Part shown: positions 1 through 7,845 of the stretch, piece after piece
Numbering within the stretch: the first letter of the stretch is position 1
Layout: each line of letters opens with the position of its first letter
Assembly (NCBI GenBank): GCA_038214685.1
Contig: JBBQRO010000026.1
Location: forward strand, 1 to 36,453
DNA: 36,453 bases
Origin: CADCTB01 sp038214685
Lineage (GTDB): Bacteria; Actinomycetota; Acidimicrobiia; Acidimicrobiales; AC-14
Direction: 5' to 3'
Program-made: the position numbers and the translations under genes
Notes under the pieces: generated by a model
The model's database searches: none
Told to the model about the DNA's origin: nothing
What the model saw: the letters and a program-made list of their open reading frames with translations, nothing else

Positions 1-2
1 AC

Positions 3-389
3 CTCGAGGGGGCGGTGGCGACGACCGGCCTGGCCATGTCCTACAACGAGGGCCCGTACTGCGTCGGCTACGCAACCATCGGTCCGCCGGCAGGCATCTC
101 CCTCATCAGCGTCGCAGGGTCGTTCAAGGTCGACTTCATCACCATTTCCGAACCGACCATCTCCACCCTCGCGGGCATACGGGTGGGCAGCACCCTGGCC
201 GAGGTTCGTCGGGCATACGGCGACCAGCGGCGGGGCTCGGTCCAGGACGGACGGGGGCGTCTCGTCTTCCGGCCCGGAGACGCGTCCCTGAACCACCTGT
301 CGCTCGCCCTCCACTTCAGCGATGGCTTCGTGACCGAGATGTCGGCCGGCCTTCGCGGGCCCGTCGAAGCCGACGAGGCCTGCGCCTGA
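3..389 (+). CDS. Hypothetical protein, C-terminal part (5' end outside window)
   Basis: The reading frame is open to the left edge, so the true start probably lies outside the window; the first in-frame start inside is the GTG at 15. About 128 residues are visible. The piece GIRVGSTLAEVRRAYGD, followed by a stretch rich in beta-prone residues, is a pattern seen near the C-termini of secreted actinobacterial proteins of unknown function. No enzyme motif, membrane segment or signal peptide is visible in this part. It ends 172 bases before the next gene on the same strand. I do not recognise the family and assign no function. Confidence 0.6.
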   Translation, partial: LEGAVATTGLAMSYNEGPYCVGYATIGPPAGISLISVAGSFKVDFITISEPTISTLAGIRVGSTLAEVRRAYGDQRRGSVQDGRGRLVFRPGDASLNHLSLALHFSDGFVTEMSAGLRGPVEADEACA

Positions 390-561
390 GCCGCTACCGG
401 AAGGCCGGATACGTCGAGGGTTCGGCCAATCGGGCCCAGCGGCGGCGGAACTGGCCCTGGCTTTCTGAACATCTGAGATTCTTCCGGCGCATCGGGAACC
501 CGGGTTGGGCTTCCGATCGTCGGATCAGCTGACGACAACCCAACCCACGAAAGTGACGGAC

Positions 562-1173
562 ATGAAACGAATGGCGGCATGTGCCCTCTTCCTCGCGGTG
601 GTCACCGCTGGACCGGTGGCGGCCCAGACGACCACCACCAGCTCGACCAGCACGACGACTCTCAGCAGCACGACCACGTCGACCAGCTCGACGACGACCA
701 GCAGCACGACCACGTCGACCAGCACGACGTTGGGCAGCACCACCACCACGCCCGTGGTGGCCTCGACCGACTTCGACCCCCCGTCCGCCCACCTGGCGGG
801 CGCCTCCGGCGAGGTTCGGGGGGGCCTCGGCTCGTTCTGCTGGGCGCCGCCCGGTGGTGCGACGGGGCGGTGCGTCGACAGGCTCACGCCGTCGGCGCGA
901 CCTTCACTCTCGGTGCGCGCTGACGAGACGCTCGCCCTCCGGTTCACCACAGGGCTCCCGGTGACGGGGATCACCGCCCGAGTTGGCGGTGTCGATCTGG
1001 CGCTCCCGACCACGAACCCCTCGCAGTTCAAGGTGGCGCTGGCGCCGGGCACCTACAACCTCGACGTCCTCGCCCGGTTCTCGGCGGGCGGCGCCTCGTA
1101 TGCCTTCGTCCTGCAGGTGAACGCGCGACCCGCCACCCCGGTGCCGGCGCCGAACATCTCGCTGACCGGCTGA
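562..1173 (+). CDS. Secreted protein with Thr/Ser-rich stalk and C-terminal beta domain
   Basis: The product has 203 residues. I chose the ATG at 562 because it begins a clear signal peptide (MKRMAACALFLAVVTAG, cleavage near AAQ at 20-22); upstream in-frame starts add only a hydrophilic leader. Residues 22-65 are almost entirely Thr and Ser, a typical extended, possibly glycosylated, stalk. The remainder looks like a small beta domain with two cysteines (SFCW and GRCVD) that could form a disulfide, and ends in a Pro-rich tail. No LPXTG signal or C-terminal membrane anchor is visible, so it is predicted to be secreted. The stalk DNA carries direct repeats. The specific function is unknown. Confidence 0.75.
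   Translation: MKRMAACALFLAVVTAGPVAAQTTTTSSTSTTTLSSTTTSTSSTTTSSTTTSTSTTLGSTTTTPVVASTDFDPPSAHLAGASGEVRGGLGSFCWAPPGGATGRCVDRLTPSARPSLSVRADETLALRFTTGLPVTGITARVGGVDLALPTTNPSQFKVALAPGTYNLDVLARFSAGGASYAFVLQVNARPATPVPAPNISLTG
663..722 (+). repeat. Direct repeat in the Thr/Ser stalk coding sequence
   Basis: A 24-bp block beginning CAGCAGCACGACC occurs at 663-686 and again, identical, at 699-722, a period of 36 bp (12 codons). It lies within a wider ACG/ACC/AGC codon tract at about 627-752. The period is a multiple of three, so slippage would change stalk length without shifting frame. Confidence 0.8.
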
Positions 1174-1518
1174 GTCCCGGTCGGTCGTCGCGCCTCTGTC
1201 CGCAAACGAGTGCGAGGGACGGTTGTCATTATCGGTCACCTCCCGGAACCCGGCCCAGCGGCGGCGAGCCGACCCGGCAGCTTCGGACCCCTTGCGGCTG
1301 CCGAGCTGATTACCAGGGCCGTCATGGGTCTGGCGACGGCAAGACCGTTGACGTCGAGCAAGAGATGTGGGTCAATGGTCACTCGACCGCCACCGGGCGG
1401 TCCCAGCGGAAGGGGGTGCACGAGATGTCAGCGATGACGGATCCGGCACCTTCCTCCTGCGCCCGCTGACAGCGCGCCGAACCCGTGGAGGTGCCCTCAC
1501 CCCTGAGGAGCGCAGCGC
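1174..1518. other. Intergenic region with no recognisable gene
   Basis: This is 345 bases between the stalk protein and the RIO kinase, both on the plus strand. Short open frames here have no recognisable protein features. I found no tRNA fold or clear terminator. The only supported element is a GAGGAG ribosome-binding site at 1505-1510, serving the GTG at 1519. A promoter for the kinase probably lies here but I cannot place it. Confidence 0.5.
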
Positions 1519-2346
1519 GTGCCCCACGAAAGTTTCCTTGATTCCCGAGCCCCGTCCTTCACGCCATTCGTCGCGGACTGGGACGAATCCGATCCCGACA
1601 TATCGCAGAGCACCTACTTCGGTGCCGAGCACGGTCCGCAGCCTCCACCCGACTGGGTGATCACTGAGGACGCCGCCCATCAGATCGAGCGGGGCATCCT
1701 TAAGACCGGCAAGGAGGCCGACGTCCACCTGGTGGAGCGGAGGCTGGGCGACCGGCGCAACCTCCTTGCCGCCAAGCGATACCGGTCGCTCGTGCACCGC
1801 CAGTTCCGGGACGACAGCCGGTACCGTCAGGGTCGTCGGACCGGCAACCGGCGTACCGATCTGGCCATGGCTCAGGGTACGGCGGCCGGCCGTGCCTTCC
1901 GGGCCGAGGAATGGGTGGCCAACGAGTTCGCGGTCCTGGGACGGTTGTGGTCGGCCGGCGTGTCCGTCCCCTATCCGGTGCAGCGGCTCGGCGACGAGAT
2001 CCTGGTGGAGTACCTGGGCGACGACGACTTCGCTGCCCCCCGCCTCGTGCATGCGCCGCTCGCCGCCGGCCAGGCCGAGGACCTGTTCACCCAGGCCGTC
2101 GCCAACATCCGCATGTGCGCGCAGCGGGGCGTCGTGCACGGTGACCTCTCGCCGTACAACATCCTCGTGTGGGCCGAAAGACTCTTCCTGATCGACTTTC
2201 CGCAGGCCGTTGATCCCATCGCCCACCCCGACGGCCTCCGCCTGCTGGAGCGTGACGTGGCCAACCTGTGCCAGTGGGCCCGTCGCCAGGGAGTTGTGTG
2301 CGATCCGGGCGAGGTGTGCGCCGACGTCATGGCCGCAATTTTCTGA
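1519..2346 (+). CDS. RIO-type atypical serine/threonine protein kinase
   Basis: A 275-residue cytosolic protein with the RIO1 kinase landmarks in order: a nucleotide-binding loop at 59-71 (GILKTGKEADVHL), an ATP-anchoring Lys in AAKRY at 86, the catalytic loop VHGDLSPYNIL at 206-216 with Asp209 and Asn214, and the metal-binding Asp226 in LIDFPQ. The N-terminal 40 residues are acidic and variable. The GTG start has GAGGAG eight bases upstream. In archaea and eukaryotes RIO kinases act in small-subunit ribosome maturation; bacterial members are scattered and their substrates are largely unknown, so only phosphotransfer or ATPase activity can be inferred. The gene is monocistronic and convergent with the phosphatase gene. 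Confidence 0.88.
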   Translation: MPHESFLDSRAPSFTPFVADWDESDPDISQSTYFGAEHGPQPPPDWVITEDAAHQIERGILKTGKEADVHLVERRLGDRRNLLAAKRYRSLVHRQFRDDSRYRQGRRTGNRRTDLAMAQGTAAGRAFRAEEWVANEFAVLGRLWSAGVSVPYPVQRLGDEILVEYLGDDDFAAPRLVHAPLAAGQAEDLFTQAVANIRMCAQRGVVHGDLSPYNILVWAERLFLIDFPQAVDPIAHPDGLRLLERDVANLCQWARRQGVVCDPGEVCADVMAAIF

Positions 2347-2422
2347 GGTCGGAGCGAAGGATGCGGGCGACTGAGACGTCGAACCTGAAGTCGAGCACGG
2401 CGCCGCTCGTGCCCTCACCCCC

Positions 2423-2458
2423 GGCCGGGGGCCATCTCCACGACGGAGGCCCCCGGCC
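2423..2458. terminator. Stem-loop between convergent genes, likely bidirectional terminator
   Basis: GGCCGGGGGCC at 2423-2433 is perfectly complementary to GGCCCCCGGCC at 2448-2458, with a 14-base loop. It sits between the ends of the RIO kinase gene (plus) and the phosphatase gene (minus). There is no T-run on either side, as is common for actinobacterial terminators. Confidence 0.7.
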
Positions 2459-2487
2459 ACGCCGCGCCCCGGAGAACCGTGAGTGGC

Positions 2488-3114
2488 TTAAGGCGTGGGC
2501 GAGGCCGTCCGCTCCTCGGGATCGGCCAGCGCAACCAACGCGCCTGCGACCAGCGACCCCTCGCCGTCGACCTCGTACCAGCGGCCCATGAGGTTGCCGA
2601 TGCTCTGTGGTGGGATGCCGAGGGACCGGTCGAGGTTGCGGATGAGGGCGCCGTGGGTCACCACCAGCACCCGGTCGCCCGGAGCGACTTCCGCAGCCAC
2701 CCGCGCCAGCGCGGAGCGGGCCCGCGTCGCGAGGTGGGCGCGGGACTCGCCTCCCATGGTCGACTCGCTCCGCCCCTCGGACCAGTCGGCCAGCTCGCCG
2801 GGCCAGCGGGCCTCGATCTCGGCCCGGGTCAGCCCGGTCCAGTCGCCGACGTCGATCTCCCGCAGGTCGGGATCGACCGCCACCGGCAGTCCGAGGGCGC
2901 CGGCGAGGATCTGCGCCGTCCGGTGGGCCCGCTGCAGATCCGACGCCACGACGTGGGAGAAGCCCATGGTCGACAACCGGCCGGCGGCGTCGCCGGCCTG
3001 TTCCTCGCCCACCGGCGAAAGCGGAGTGTCGGCCTGACCCTGCCAGCGGCCCAGGGCGTTCCAGACGGACTGGCCGTGGCGGACGAGCAGGAGGTGGCGG
3101 GTGGTGGCGGGCAC
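2488..3114 (-). CDS. Histidine phosphatase family protein (phosphoglycerate mutase-like)
   Basis: A 208-residue protein if translation starts at the GTG at 3114, which places the catalytic LVRHGQSVWN motif at residues 10-19 as usual; the open frame continues upstream to 3294 but that extension has no family resemblance. His13 is the expected phospho-acceptor. The second active-site His is in VVTHGALIRNL and the conserved Glu in LREIDVGDWTGL. This superfamily includes alpha-ribazole phosphatases, cofactor-dependent mutases and broad phosphatases, and the sequence does not decide between them. It is transcribed divergently from purA across a region with a 15-bp inverted repeat. Confidence 0.88.
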   Translation of the reverse strand: MPATTRHLLLVRHGQSVWNALGRWQGQADTPLSPVGEEQAGDAAGRLSTMGFSHVVASDLQRAHRTAQILAGALGLPVAVDPDLREIDVGDWTGLTRAEIEARWPGELADWSEGRSESTMGGESRAHLATRARSALARVAAEVAPGDRVLVVTHGALIRNLDRSLGIPPQSIGNLMGRWYEVDGEGSLVAGALVALADPEERTASPTP

Positions 3115-3131
3115 GCCCGTGAAAGGTAGGG

Positions 3132-3192
3132 GATGGTGAGGCCGACTGAGCGCCCTGGCGGGGTGGGGCCCAGTGTTGTCGGCCTCACCATC
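3132..3192. promoter_or_regulatory. 15-bp inverted repeat in the phosphatase/purA divergent region
   Basis: GATGGTGAGGCCGAC at 3132-3146 is perfectly repeated in inverse orientation at 3178-3192, with 31 bases between. Arm complementarity continues outward for three more positions, two G-C pairs and one G-T. The element lies 140 bases before purA and just upstream of the phosphatase start, so it could be a two-site operator or an RNA hairpin. A TACACT hexamer at 3290-3295 resembles a -10 box for purA. Confidence 0.5.
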
Positions 3193-3332
3193 TCCCTGTG
3201 TGCGGTTTGGCGGGGAACCGCAATCCATGTATCGACACCACCCTCGGGGACTTGAGCGATATCCCGACGGAGCCCCCGGACCGGGGCGATACACTGCCCG
3301 GACCGCCGTAGGAACTTTCTGAGGAGACGCGC

Positions 3333-4688
3333 GTGCCCGGTACCGTGATCGTCGGCACCCAATGGGGCGACGAGGGCAAGGGCAAACTGACCGACCTGCT
3401 CACCAAGCAGATGCAGGTCGTGGTCCGCTACCAAGGCGGCCACAACGCCGGCCACACCATTGTCGTGGGGGACGAGTCCTTCGCCCTGCAGCTCGTGCCC
3501 AGCGGCATCCTCTATCCGTGGGTGACGCCGGTCATCGGCAACGGGGTGGTCGTCGACCCGGCGGTGCTGGTGGCCGAGGTCGACGGGCTGGAGGCCCGGG
3601 GCGTCGACTGCTCCCGTCTCAGGGTGAGCGGCAACGCCCACCTGATCATGCCGTACCACGCCGAGCTCGACCGCCTCACCGAGCGCAAGCTGGGCAAGAA
3701 CAGCCTGGGCACCACCAAGCGGGGCATCGGGCCGGCGTACGCCGACAAGGCGGCTCGCGTCGGACTCCGCGTCCAGGATCTGCTCGACCCCAAAATCTTC
3801 CGGGAGAAGCTCGAGGTCGTTCTCAAAGAGAAGAACCTGATCCTGGCCAAGATCCACAACCGCCTGCCCCTGTCGGCCGACGACATCGCCGACGCGTACC
3901 TCGGCGACCTGCGCACCCGCATCGAGCCGATGATCGCCGACTCGGTTGGGCTGGTCCACGACGCCCTCGACGAGGGGGCCAACGTCCTCTTCGAGGGAGC
4001 CCAGGCCACCTTCCTCGACCTCGACCACGGCACCTATCCGTTCGTGACCTCGTCGAACCCGGTGGCCGGCGGGGCGCTCATCGGCGCCGGCGTGGGTCCG
4101 ATGCACATCCAGCGGGTGATCGGCGTGGCCAAGGCCTACGTCACCCGGGTCGGCGCCGGCCCCTTCCCCACCGAGTTGTTCGACGAGGCGGGCGACGCCC
4201 TGGTGGAGCGCGGCCAAGAGTTCGGCACCAACACCGGCCGGCGCCGGCGCCCGGGCTGGTTCGACGCGGTCATGCTCCGCCAGGCGGTGCGGCTGAACTC
4301 CCTCACCGAGCTGGCCATCACCAAGCTCGACATCCTCGACGCCTTCGACACCCTCAAGGTGTGCGTGGCCTACGAGGCCGACGGCCAGAGGTACATGCAC
4401 CCGCCGTACCACCAGTCGGTGCTGCACAAGGTCAAGCCGGTCTACGAGGAGCTACCCGGCTGGAACACCGACCTCACCGCCGCCACCACCCTCGACGACC
4501 TGCCCCCGGCCGCTCGCGACTACCTCAACTTCCTGTCGGAGGCATGTGGCGTGCCGGTCGGCCTGGTGGGTGTGGGCCCCGGTCGGGAGCAGTTCGTCCA
4601 GTTCACCGACACCTCGGTCGCCGCCGACGATGGCGACTGGGACGAGGAAGACACCGGCTTCGTCGGCCCGGGCGTCCTGGTCATCTAG
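3333..4688 (+). CDS. purA: Adenylosuccinate synthetase
   Basis: A 451-residue enzyme that condenses IMP with aspartate using GTP, the first step from IMP to AMP. The N-terminal GTP-binding loop GTQWGDEGKGK and the GGHNAGHT motif are intact, as are GNGVVVDP, GTTKRGIGPAY, the VLFEGAQATFLDLDHGTYP block and the IMP/GTP-binding TNTGRRRRPGW region. The GTG start follows GAGGAG at 3321-3326. After the usual C-terminal block (GVGPGREQFVQF) there is an acidic extension of about 25 residues (DDGDWDEEDTGF), which is unusual. It is the first gene of the purine cluster, and purD starts three bases after its stop. Confidence 0.97.
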   Translation: MPGTVIVGTQWGDEGKGKLTDLLTKQMQVVVRYQGGHNAGHTIVVGDESFALQLVPSGILYPWVTPVIGNGVVVDPAVLVAEVDGLEARGVDCSRLRVSGNAHLIMPYHAELDRLTERKLGKNSLGTTKRGIGPAYADKAARVGLRVQDLLDPKIFREKLEVVLKEKNLILAKIHNRLPLSADDIADAYLGDLRTRIEPMIADSVGLVHDALDEGANVLFEGAQATFLDLDHGTYPFVTSSNPVAGGALIGAGVGPMHIQRVIGVAKAYVTRVGAGPFPTELFDEAGDALVERGQEFGTNTGRRRRPGWFDAVMLRQAVRLNSLTELAITKLDILDAFDTLKVCVAYEADGQRYMHPPYHQSVLHKVKPVYEELPGWNTDLTAATTLDDLPPAARDYLNFLSEACGVPVGLVGVGPGREQFVQFTDTSVAADDGDWDEEDTGFVGPGVLVI

Positions 4689-4691
4689 GCG

Positions 4692-5915
4692 TTGAACGTC
4701 TGCATCGTCGGGTCGGGAGGCCGGGAGCACGCGCTCGCCGTCGCCCTGAGCCGGACAGCCGAGGTGATCGTCACACCAGGTGGTCCCGGTATTCCCGGCT
4801 CGACCGCGGCATCCCCGATGGCGATCGACGCCGACCTGTACGTCATCGGTCCCGAGATGCCGCTGGTCGCCGGGCTGGCCGACGAGCTGCGGGCCGCCGG
4901 GAGGCTGGTCTTCGGACCGAACGCCGACGGTGCCCACCTCGAAGGCTCGAAGGCGTGGATGAAGGAGTTGCTGCAGGAGGCCGGCGTGCCCACCGCGGCC
5001 TACGGGGCCTTCACCGACGCCGAGCCCGCCCTGGCCTTCCTGCGCACCCTTCCCGGGCCGTGGGTGGTCAAGACCGATGGGCTGGCCGCCGGCAAGGGGG
5101 TGCTGGTCACCGACTCCTTCGACGACGCCGCCGCCGACGTGGTGGCCAAGCTGTCGGGTGCCGTTTTTGGTGAAGCCGGCCGGCGGGTGGTAATAGAGGA
5201 GTACCTCGACGGTCCGGAGCTGTCGTTGCTGTGCGTCTGCGACGGCCACCGTGCCGTGCCCCTCGCCCCCGCCCAGGACTTCAAACGCCTGTCCGACGGC
5301 GACGCCGGCCCCAACACCGGCGGCATGGGCGCCTACTCTCCCGTCCCGTTCGTCGGCACCGACATGGTGACCGAGGTGCTCGAGCGGTCGGTGCAGCCCA
5401 CCCTCGATGCGCTGGCCACCCGGGGGATCGACTACCGGGGCGTGCTCTACGCCGGCATCATGCTCACCGCCGCCGGCCCCAAGATGCTCGAGTACAACGT
5501 TCGCTTCGGCGACCCCGAGGCCCAGGCCGTGCTCCCCCGCTACACCGGCGACCTCGCCGCCCTGCTGGCCGAGGCCGCCGCCGGCCGTATCGAGAGCGAG
5601 CCACAATTCGACCAGCGAGCGGCGGTCACCGTCGTCCTGGCCACCGAGGGCTACCCCCTCCACCCCCGCACCGGCGACGTCATCGAGGGCCTCGACAAGG
5701 CCGACGCCCTGCCCGACGTCACCGTTTTCCGGGCCGGCGTCGCCCATGAGGATGGCCAGTGGGTCACCGCCGGCGGGCGGGTGCTCAACGTGACCGGGAT
5801 GGGTGCCGACGTCGCCGCCGCCCGGGCCACCGCCTACGACGCGGTGTCGGCGATCTCGTGGCCCGGGATGCACTTCCGGACCGATATCGCACACATCGTG
5901 CACCCAGGGTTGTGA
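4692..5915 (+). CDS. purD: Phosphoribosylamine-glycine ligase (GAR synthetase)
   Basis: A 407-residue ATP-grasp enzyme forming glycinamide ribonucleotide from phosphoribosylamine, glycine and ATP (step 2 of IMP synthesis). The TTG start gives the family N-terminus NVCIVGSGGREHA. The ATP-grasp core shows KTDGLAAGKGVLV, EEYLDGPELSLL, NTGGMGAYSPVP and the metal-binding LEYNVRFGDPEAQ. The N-terminal domain is about 20-25 residues shorter than the E. coli form between GIPGSTAA and ADLYVIGPE, apparently lacking one helix. It begins three bases after purA, suggesting co-translation. A SD-rich leader then separates it from purE by 58 bases. Confidence 0.95.
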   Translation: MNVCIVGSGGREHALAVALSRTAEVIVTPGGPGIPGSTAASPMAIDADLYVIGPEMPLVAGLADELRAAGRLVFGPNADGAHLEGSKAWMKELLQEAGVPTAAYGAFTDAEPALAFLRTLPGPWVVKTDGLAAGKGVLVTDSFDDAAADVVAKLSGAVFGEAGRRVVIEEYLDGPELSLLCVCDGHRAVPLAPAQDFKRLSDGDAGPNTGGMGAYSPVPFVGTDMVTEVLERSVQPTLDALATRGIDYRGVLYAGIMLTAAGPKMLEYNVRFGDPEAQAVLPRYTGDLAALLAEAAAGRIESEPQFDQRAAVTVVLATEGYPLHPRTGDVIEGLDKADALPDVTVFRAGVAHEDGQWVTAGGRVLNVTGMGADVAAARATAYDAVSAISWPGMHFRTDIAHIVHPGL

Positions 5916-5973
5916 AATCGGCAGTTCTGGCTCGGATCACAGCCCCCGGTGCACAAAACGGAAGGAGCGCAGC

Positions 5974-6408
5974 ATGAAGGTCGCCGTGTTGATGGGATCG
6001 CCGAACGACCAGGCGAAGATGGCGCCGGCGACGGCCACGCTCGGCGAGTTCGGCATCGAGGCCGACGAGCGGGTCATGTCGGCCCACCGCACGCCGGCGG
6101 TCGTGGCCGAGTTCGCCGGCACCGCCCGGGAGAACGGGTACGCGGCGGTCATCTGCGGGGCAGGCATGGCCGCCCACCTGGCCGGGGCGGTGGCGGCCAA
6201 CACCACCCTGCCGGTGGTGGGCGTCCCCCTCTCCGGCGGGGCGCTCAACGGGGTCGACGCCCTCTACGCCACCGTGCAGATGCCACGCGGCATACCGGTG
6301 GCCACCGTGGCCATCGACGGGGCCATGAACGCCGCCCTCCTGGTGGTGCAGATGCTGGCCATCACCGACGCCGACCTGGCCCGCCAGTTGGACGAGCGCC
6401 GGGGTTGA
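5974..6408 (+). CDS. purE: N5-carboxyaminoimidazole ribonucleotide mutase / AIR carboxylase catalytic subunit
   Basis: A 144-residue PurE. The ATG at 5974 has AAGGAG about six bases upstream, whereas the longer open frame upstream overlaps purD. It carries the phosphate loop MGSPND, the catalytic SAHRTP motif, GAGMAAHLAG (usually GAGGAAHLPG) and the QMPRGIPVATVAI block. Family members move or add the carboxylate to make CAIR (step 6). SAHRTP resembles the bacterial class that works with PurK, but no purK is in the window, so whether it uses N5-CAIR or AIR plus CO2 cannot be settled here. Its stop overlaps the purB start in the string TTGA. Confidence 0.94.
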   Translation: MKVAVLMGSPNDQAKMAPATATLGEFGIEADERVMSAHRTPAVVAEFAGTARENGYAAVICGAGMAAHLAGAVAANTTLPVVGVPLSGGALNGVDALYATVQMPRGIPVATVAIDGAMNAALLVVQMLAITDADLARQLDERRG

Positions 6409-7829
6409 ACCTGATCCCCGACGTGCTGGCGGCGAGGTACGCCTCGCCCGAGATGGCCGAGCTGTGGTCGCCGGGGCACAAGGTGGTGTTGGAGCGGCGG
6501 CTGTGGATCGCCGTCCTGAAAGCCCAACGGGACCTCGGTGTGGAGGTGCCCGCCGGCGTGGTGGAGGCCTACGAGGCTGTCGTCGACGACGTCGATCTGC
6601 CGTCGATCGAGGCCAGGGAGCGGGTCACCCGCCACGACGTGAAGGCCCGGATCGAGGAGTTCTGCGCTCTGTCCGGCCACGAGCACATCCACAAGGCCAT
6701 GACGTCACGGGACCTCACGGAGAACGTCGAGCAGCTGCAGATCCGCACATCGCTGGGGCTGGTGCGCGGCCGCATGGTGGCCGCCGTCACCCGCCTCGGG
6801 CGCCTGGCCGCCGAGCACGCCGCTCTGGTGATCGTCGGCAGGTCCCACAACGTGGCCGCTCAGGCCACCACCCTCGGGAAGCGCTTCGCCAGCGCCGGCG
6901 ACGAGCTGCTGGTGGCGCTGGCCCGGGTCGACGACCTCCTGGCCCGGTACCCGCTGCGAGGCGTCACCGGCCCCATGGGCACCGGCCAGGACATGCTCGA
7001 CCTCCTCGGCGGCGACGAGGCGAAGCTGGCCGCCCTTCAGGCTGAGGTGGCGCGGTACCTCGGCGTCGACCGGGCCCTCGTCTCCACCGGCCAGATCTAC
7101 CCGAGGTCGCTCGACCTCGACGTGGTCTCCGCCCTGGTCCAGGCGGCCGCCGGCCCCTCGTCGCTGGCCACCACCATCCGGCTCATGGCCGGCCACGAGC
7201 TGGCCACCGAGGGCTTCGTCGCCGGCCAGGTCGGCTCCTCGGCCATGCCGCACAAGATGAACGCCCGCACCTGCGAACGGATCTGCGGCTTGAACGTGGT
7301 CCTCTCGGGCCATTTGGCCATGGTCACCGGCATCAGCGGCCACCAGTGGAACGAGGGCGACGTGTCGGATTCGGTTGTGCGGCGGGTGGCCCTGCCCGGC
7401 GCCTTCTTCGCCACCGACGGGCTGTACCAGGGCTTCTTGACCGTGCTCGACGAGCTGGCCCCATTCCCCGCGGTCATCGAGCGGGAGCTGGCCCGCGACC
7501 TCCCCTTCCTGGCCACGACCAAGGTGCTGATGGCCGCGGTCCGGGCCGGGGTCGGGCGGGAGCAGGCCCACTCGATGATCAAGGAGCACGCCGTCGCTGC
7601 CGCCCTGGCTCGGCGGCAGACGAACGGCGGCGGCGACGACCTGCTGGCCCGGCTGGCCGGCGACGAGCGGCTCCGGCTCACCCGCTCCGATCTGGAGGCC
7701 ACCGTGGCCGACCCCGTCACCTTCACCGGCGCCGCCGCCGGCCAGGTCGCCGCCTTCGTCGCCCAGGCCGACGACCTCGCCGCCCGCTTCCCCGACGCCG
7801 CCCGCTACCGGCCGGAGCCCATTCTGTGA
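6405..7829 (+). CDS. purB: Adenylosuccinate lyase
   Basis: A 474-residue fumarase-superfamily lyase acting twice: on SAICAR in IMP synthesis and on adenylosuccinate in AMP synthesis. The TTG start at 6405 overlaps the purE stop and gives the N-terminus NLIPDVLAARYASPEM, matching the start of the mycobacterial protein. Visible motifs are TRHDVKARIEEF, HKAMTSRDLTEN, GRSHNVAAQATTLGKR with the catalytic His, and the signature loop GSSAMPHKMNARTCER at about 277-292. It belongs to the long form shared by actinobacteria and animals. The frame is open far upstream of 6405, but that part is a shadow of purE. Confidence 0.97.
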   Translation: MNLIPDVLAARYASPEMAELWSPGHKVVLERRLWIAVLKAQRDLGVEVPAGVVEAYEAVVDDVDLPSIEARERVTRHDVKARIEEFCALSGHEHIHKAMTSRDLTENVEQLQIRTSLGLVRGRMVAAVTRLGRLAAEHAALVIVGRSHNVAAQATTLGKRFASAGDELLVALARVDDLLARYPLRGVTGPMGTGQDMLDLLGGDEAKLAALQAEVARYLGVDRALVSTGQIYPRSLDLDVVSALVQAAAGPSSLATTIRLMAGHELATEGFVAGQVGSSAMPHKMNARTCERICGLNVVLSGHLAMVTGISGHQWNEGDVSDSVVRRVALPGAFFATDGLYQGFLTVLDELAPFPAVIERELARDLPFLATTKVLMAAVRAGVGREQAHSMIKEHAVAAALARRQTNGGGDDLLARLAGDERLRLTRSDLEATVADPVTFTGAAAGQVAAFVAQADDLAARFPDAARYRPEPIL

Positions 7830-7845
7830 TTGCTAGGTTCGAAGG

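Noticed and set aside
627..752. Regular short repeats that might suggest a CRISPR array
   Set aside because: They are codon repeats of a Thr/Ser stalk in a signal-peptide protein. There are no unique spacers of constant length and no cas genes.
1372..2460. Minus-strand open frame opposite the RIO kinase
   Set aside because: The plus strand has all RIO motifs; the antisense product has none and is a shadow.
2829..4427. Minus-strand open frame of 532 codons across purA
   Set aside because: It is antisense to purA and its end is an out-of-frame reading of the histidine phosphatase gene.
4452..5903. Minus-strand open frame of 483 codons across purD
   Set aside because: It lies over a clear purD and reads as low-complexity Gly/His/Val-rich sequence, a codon shadow.
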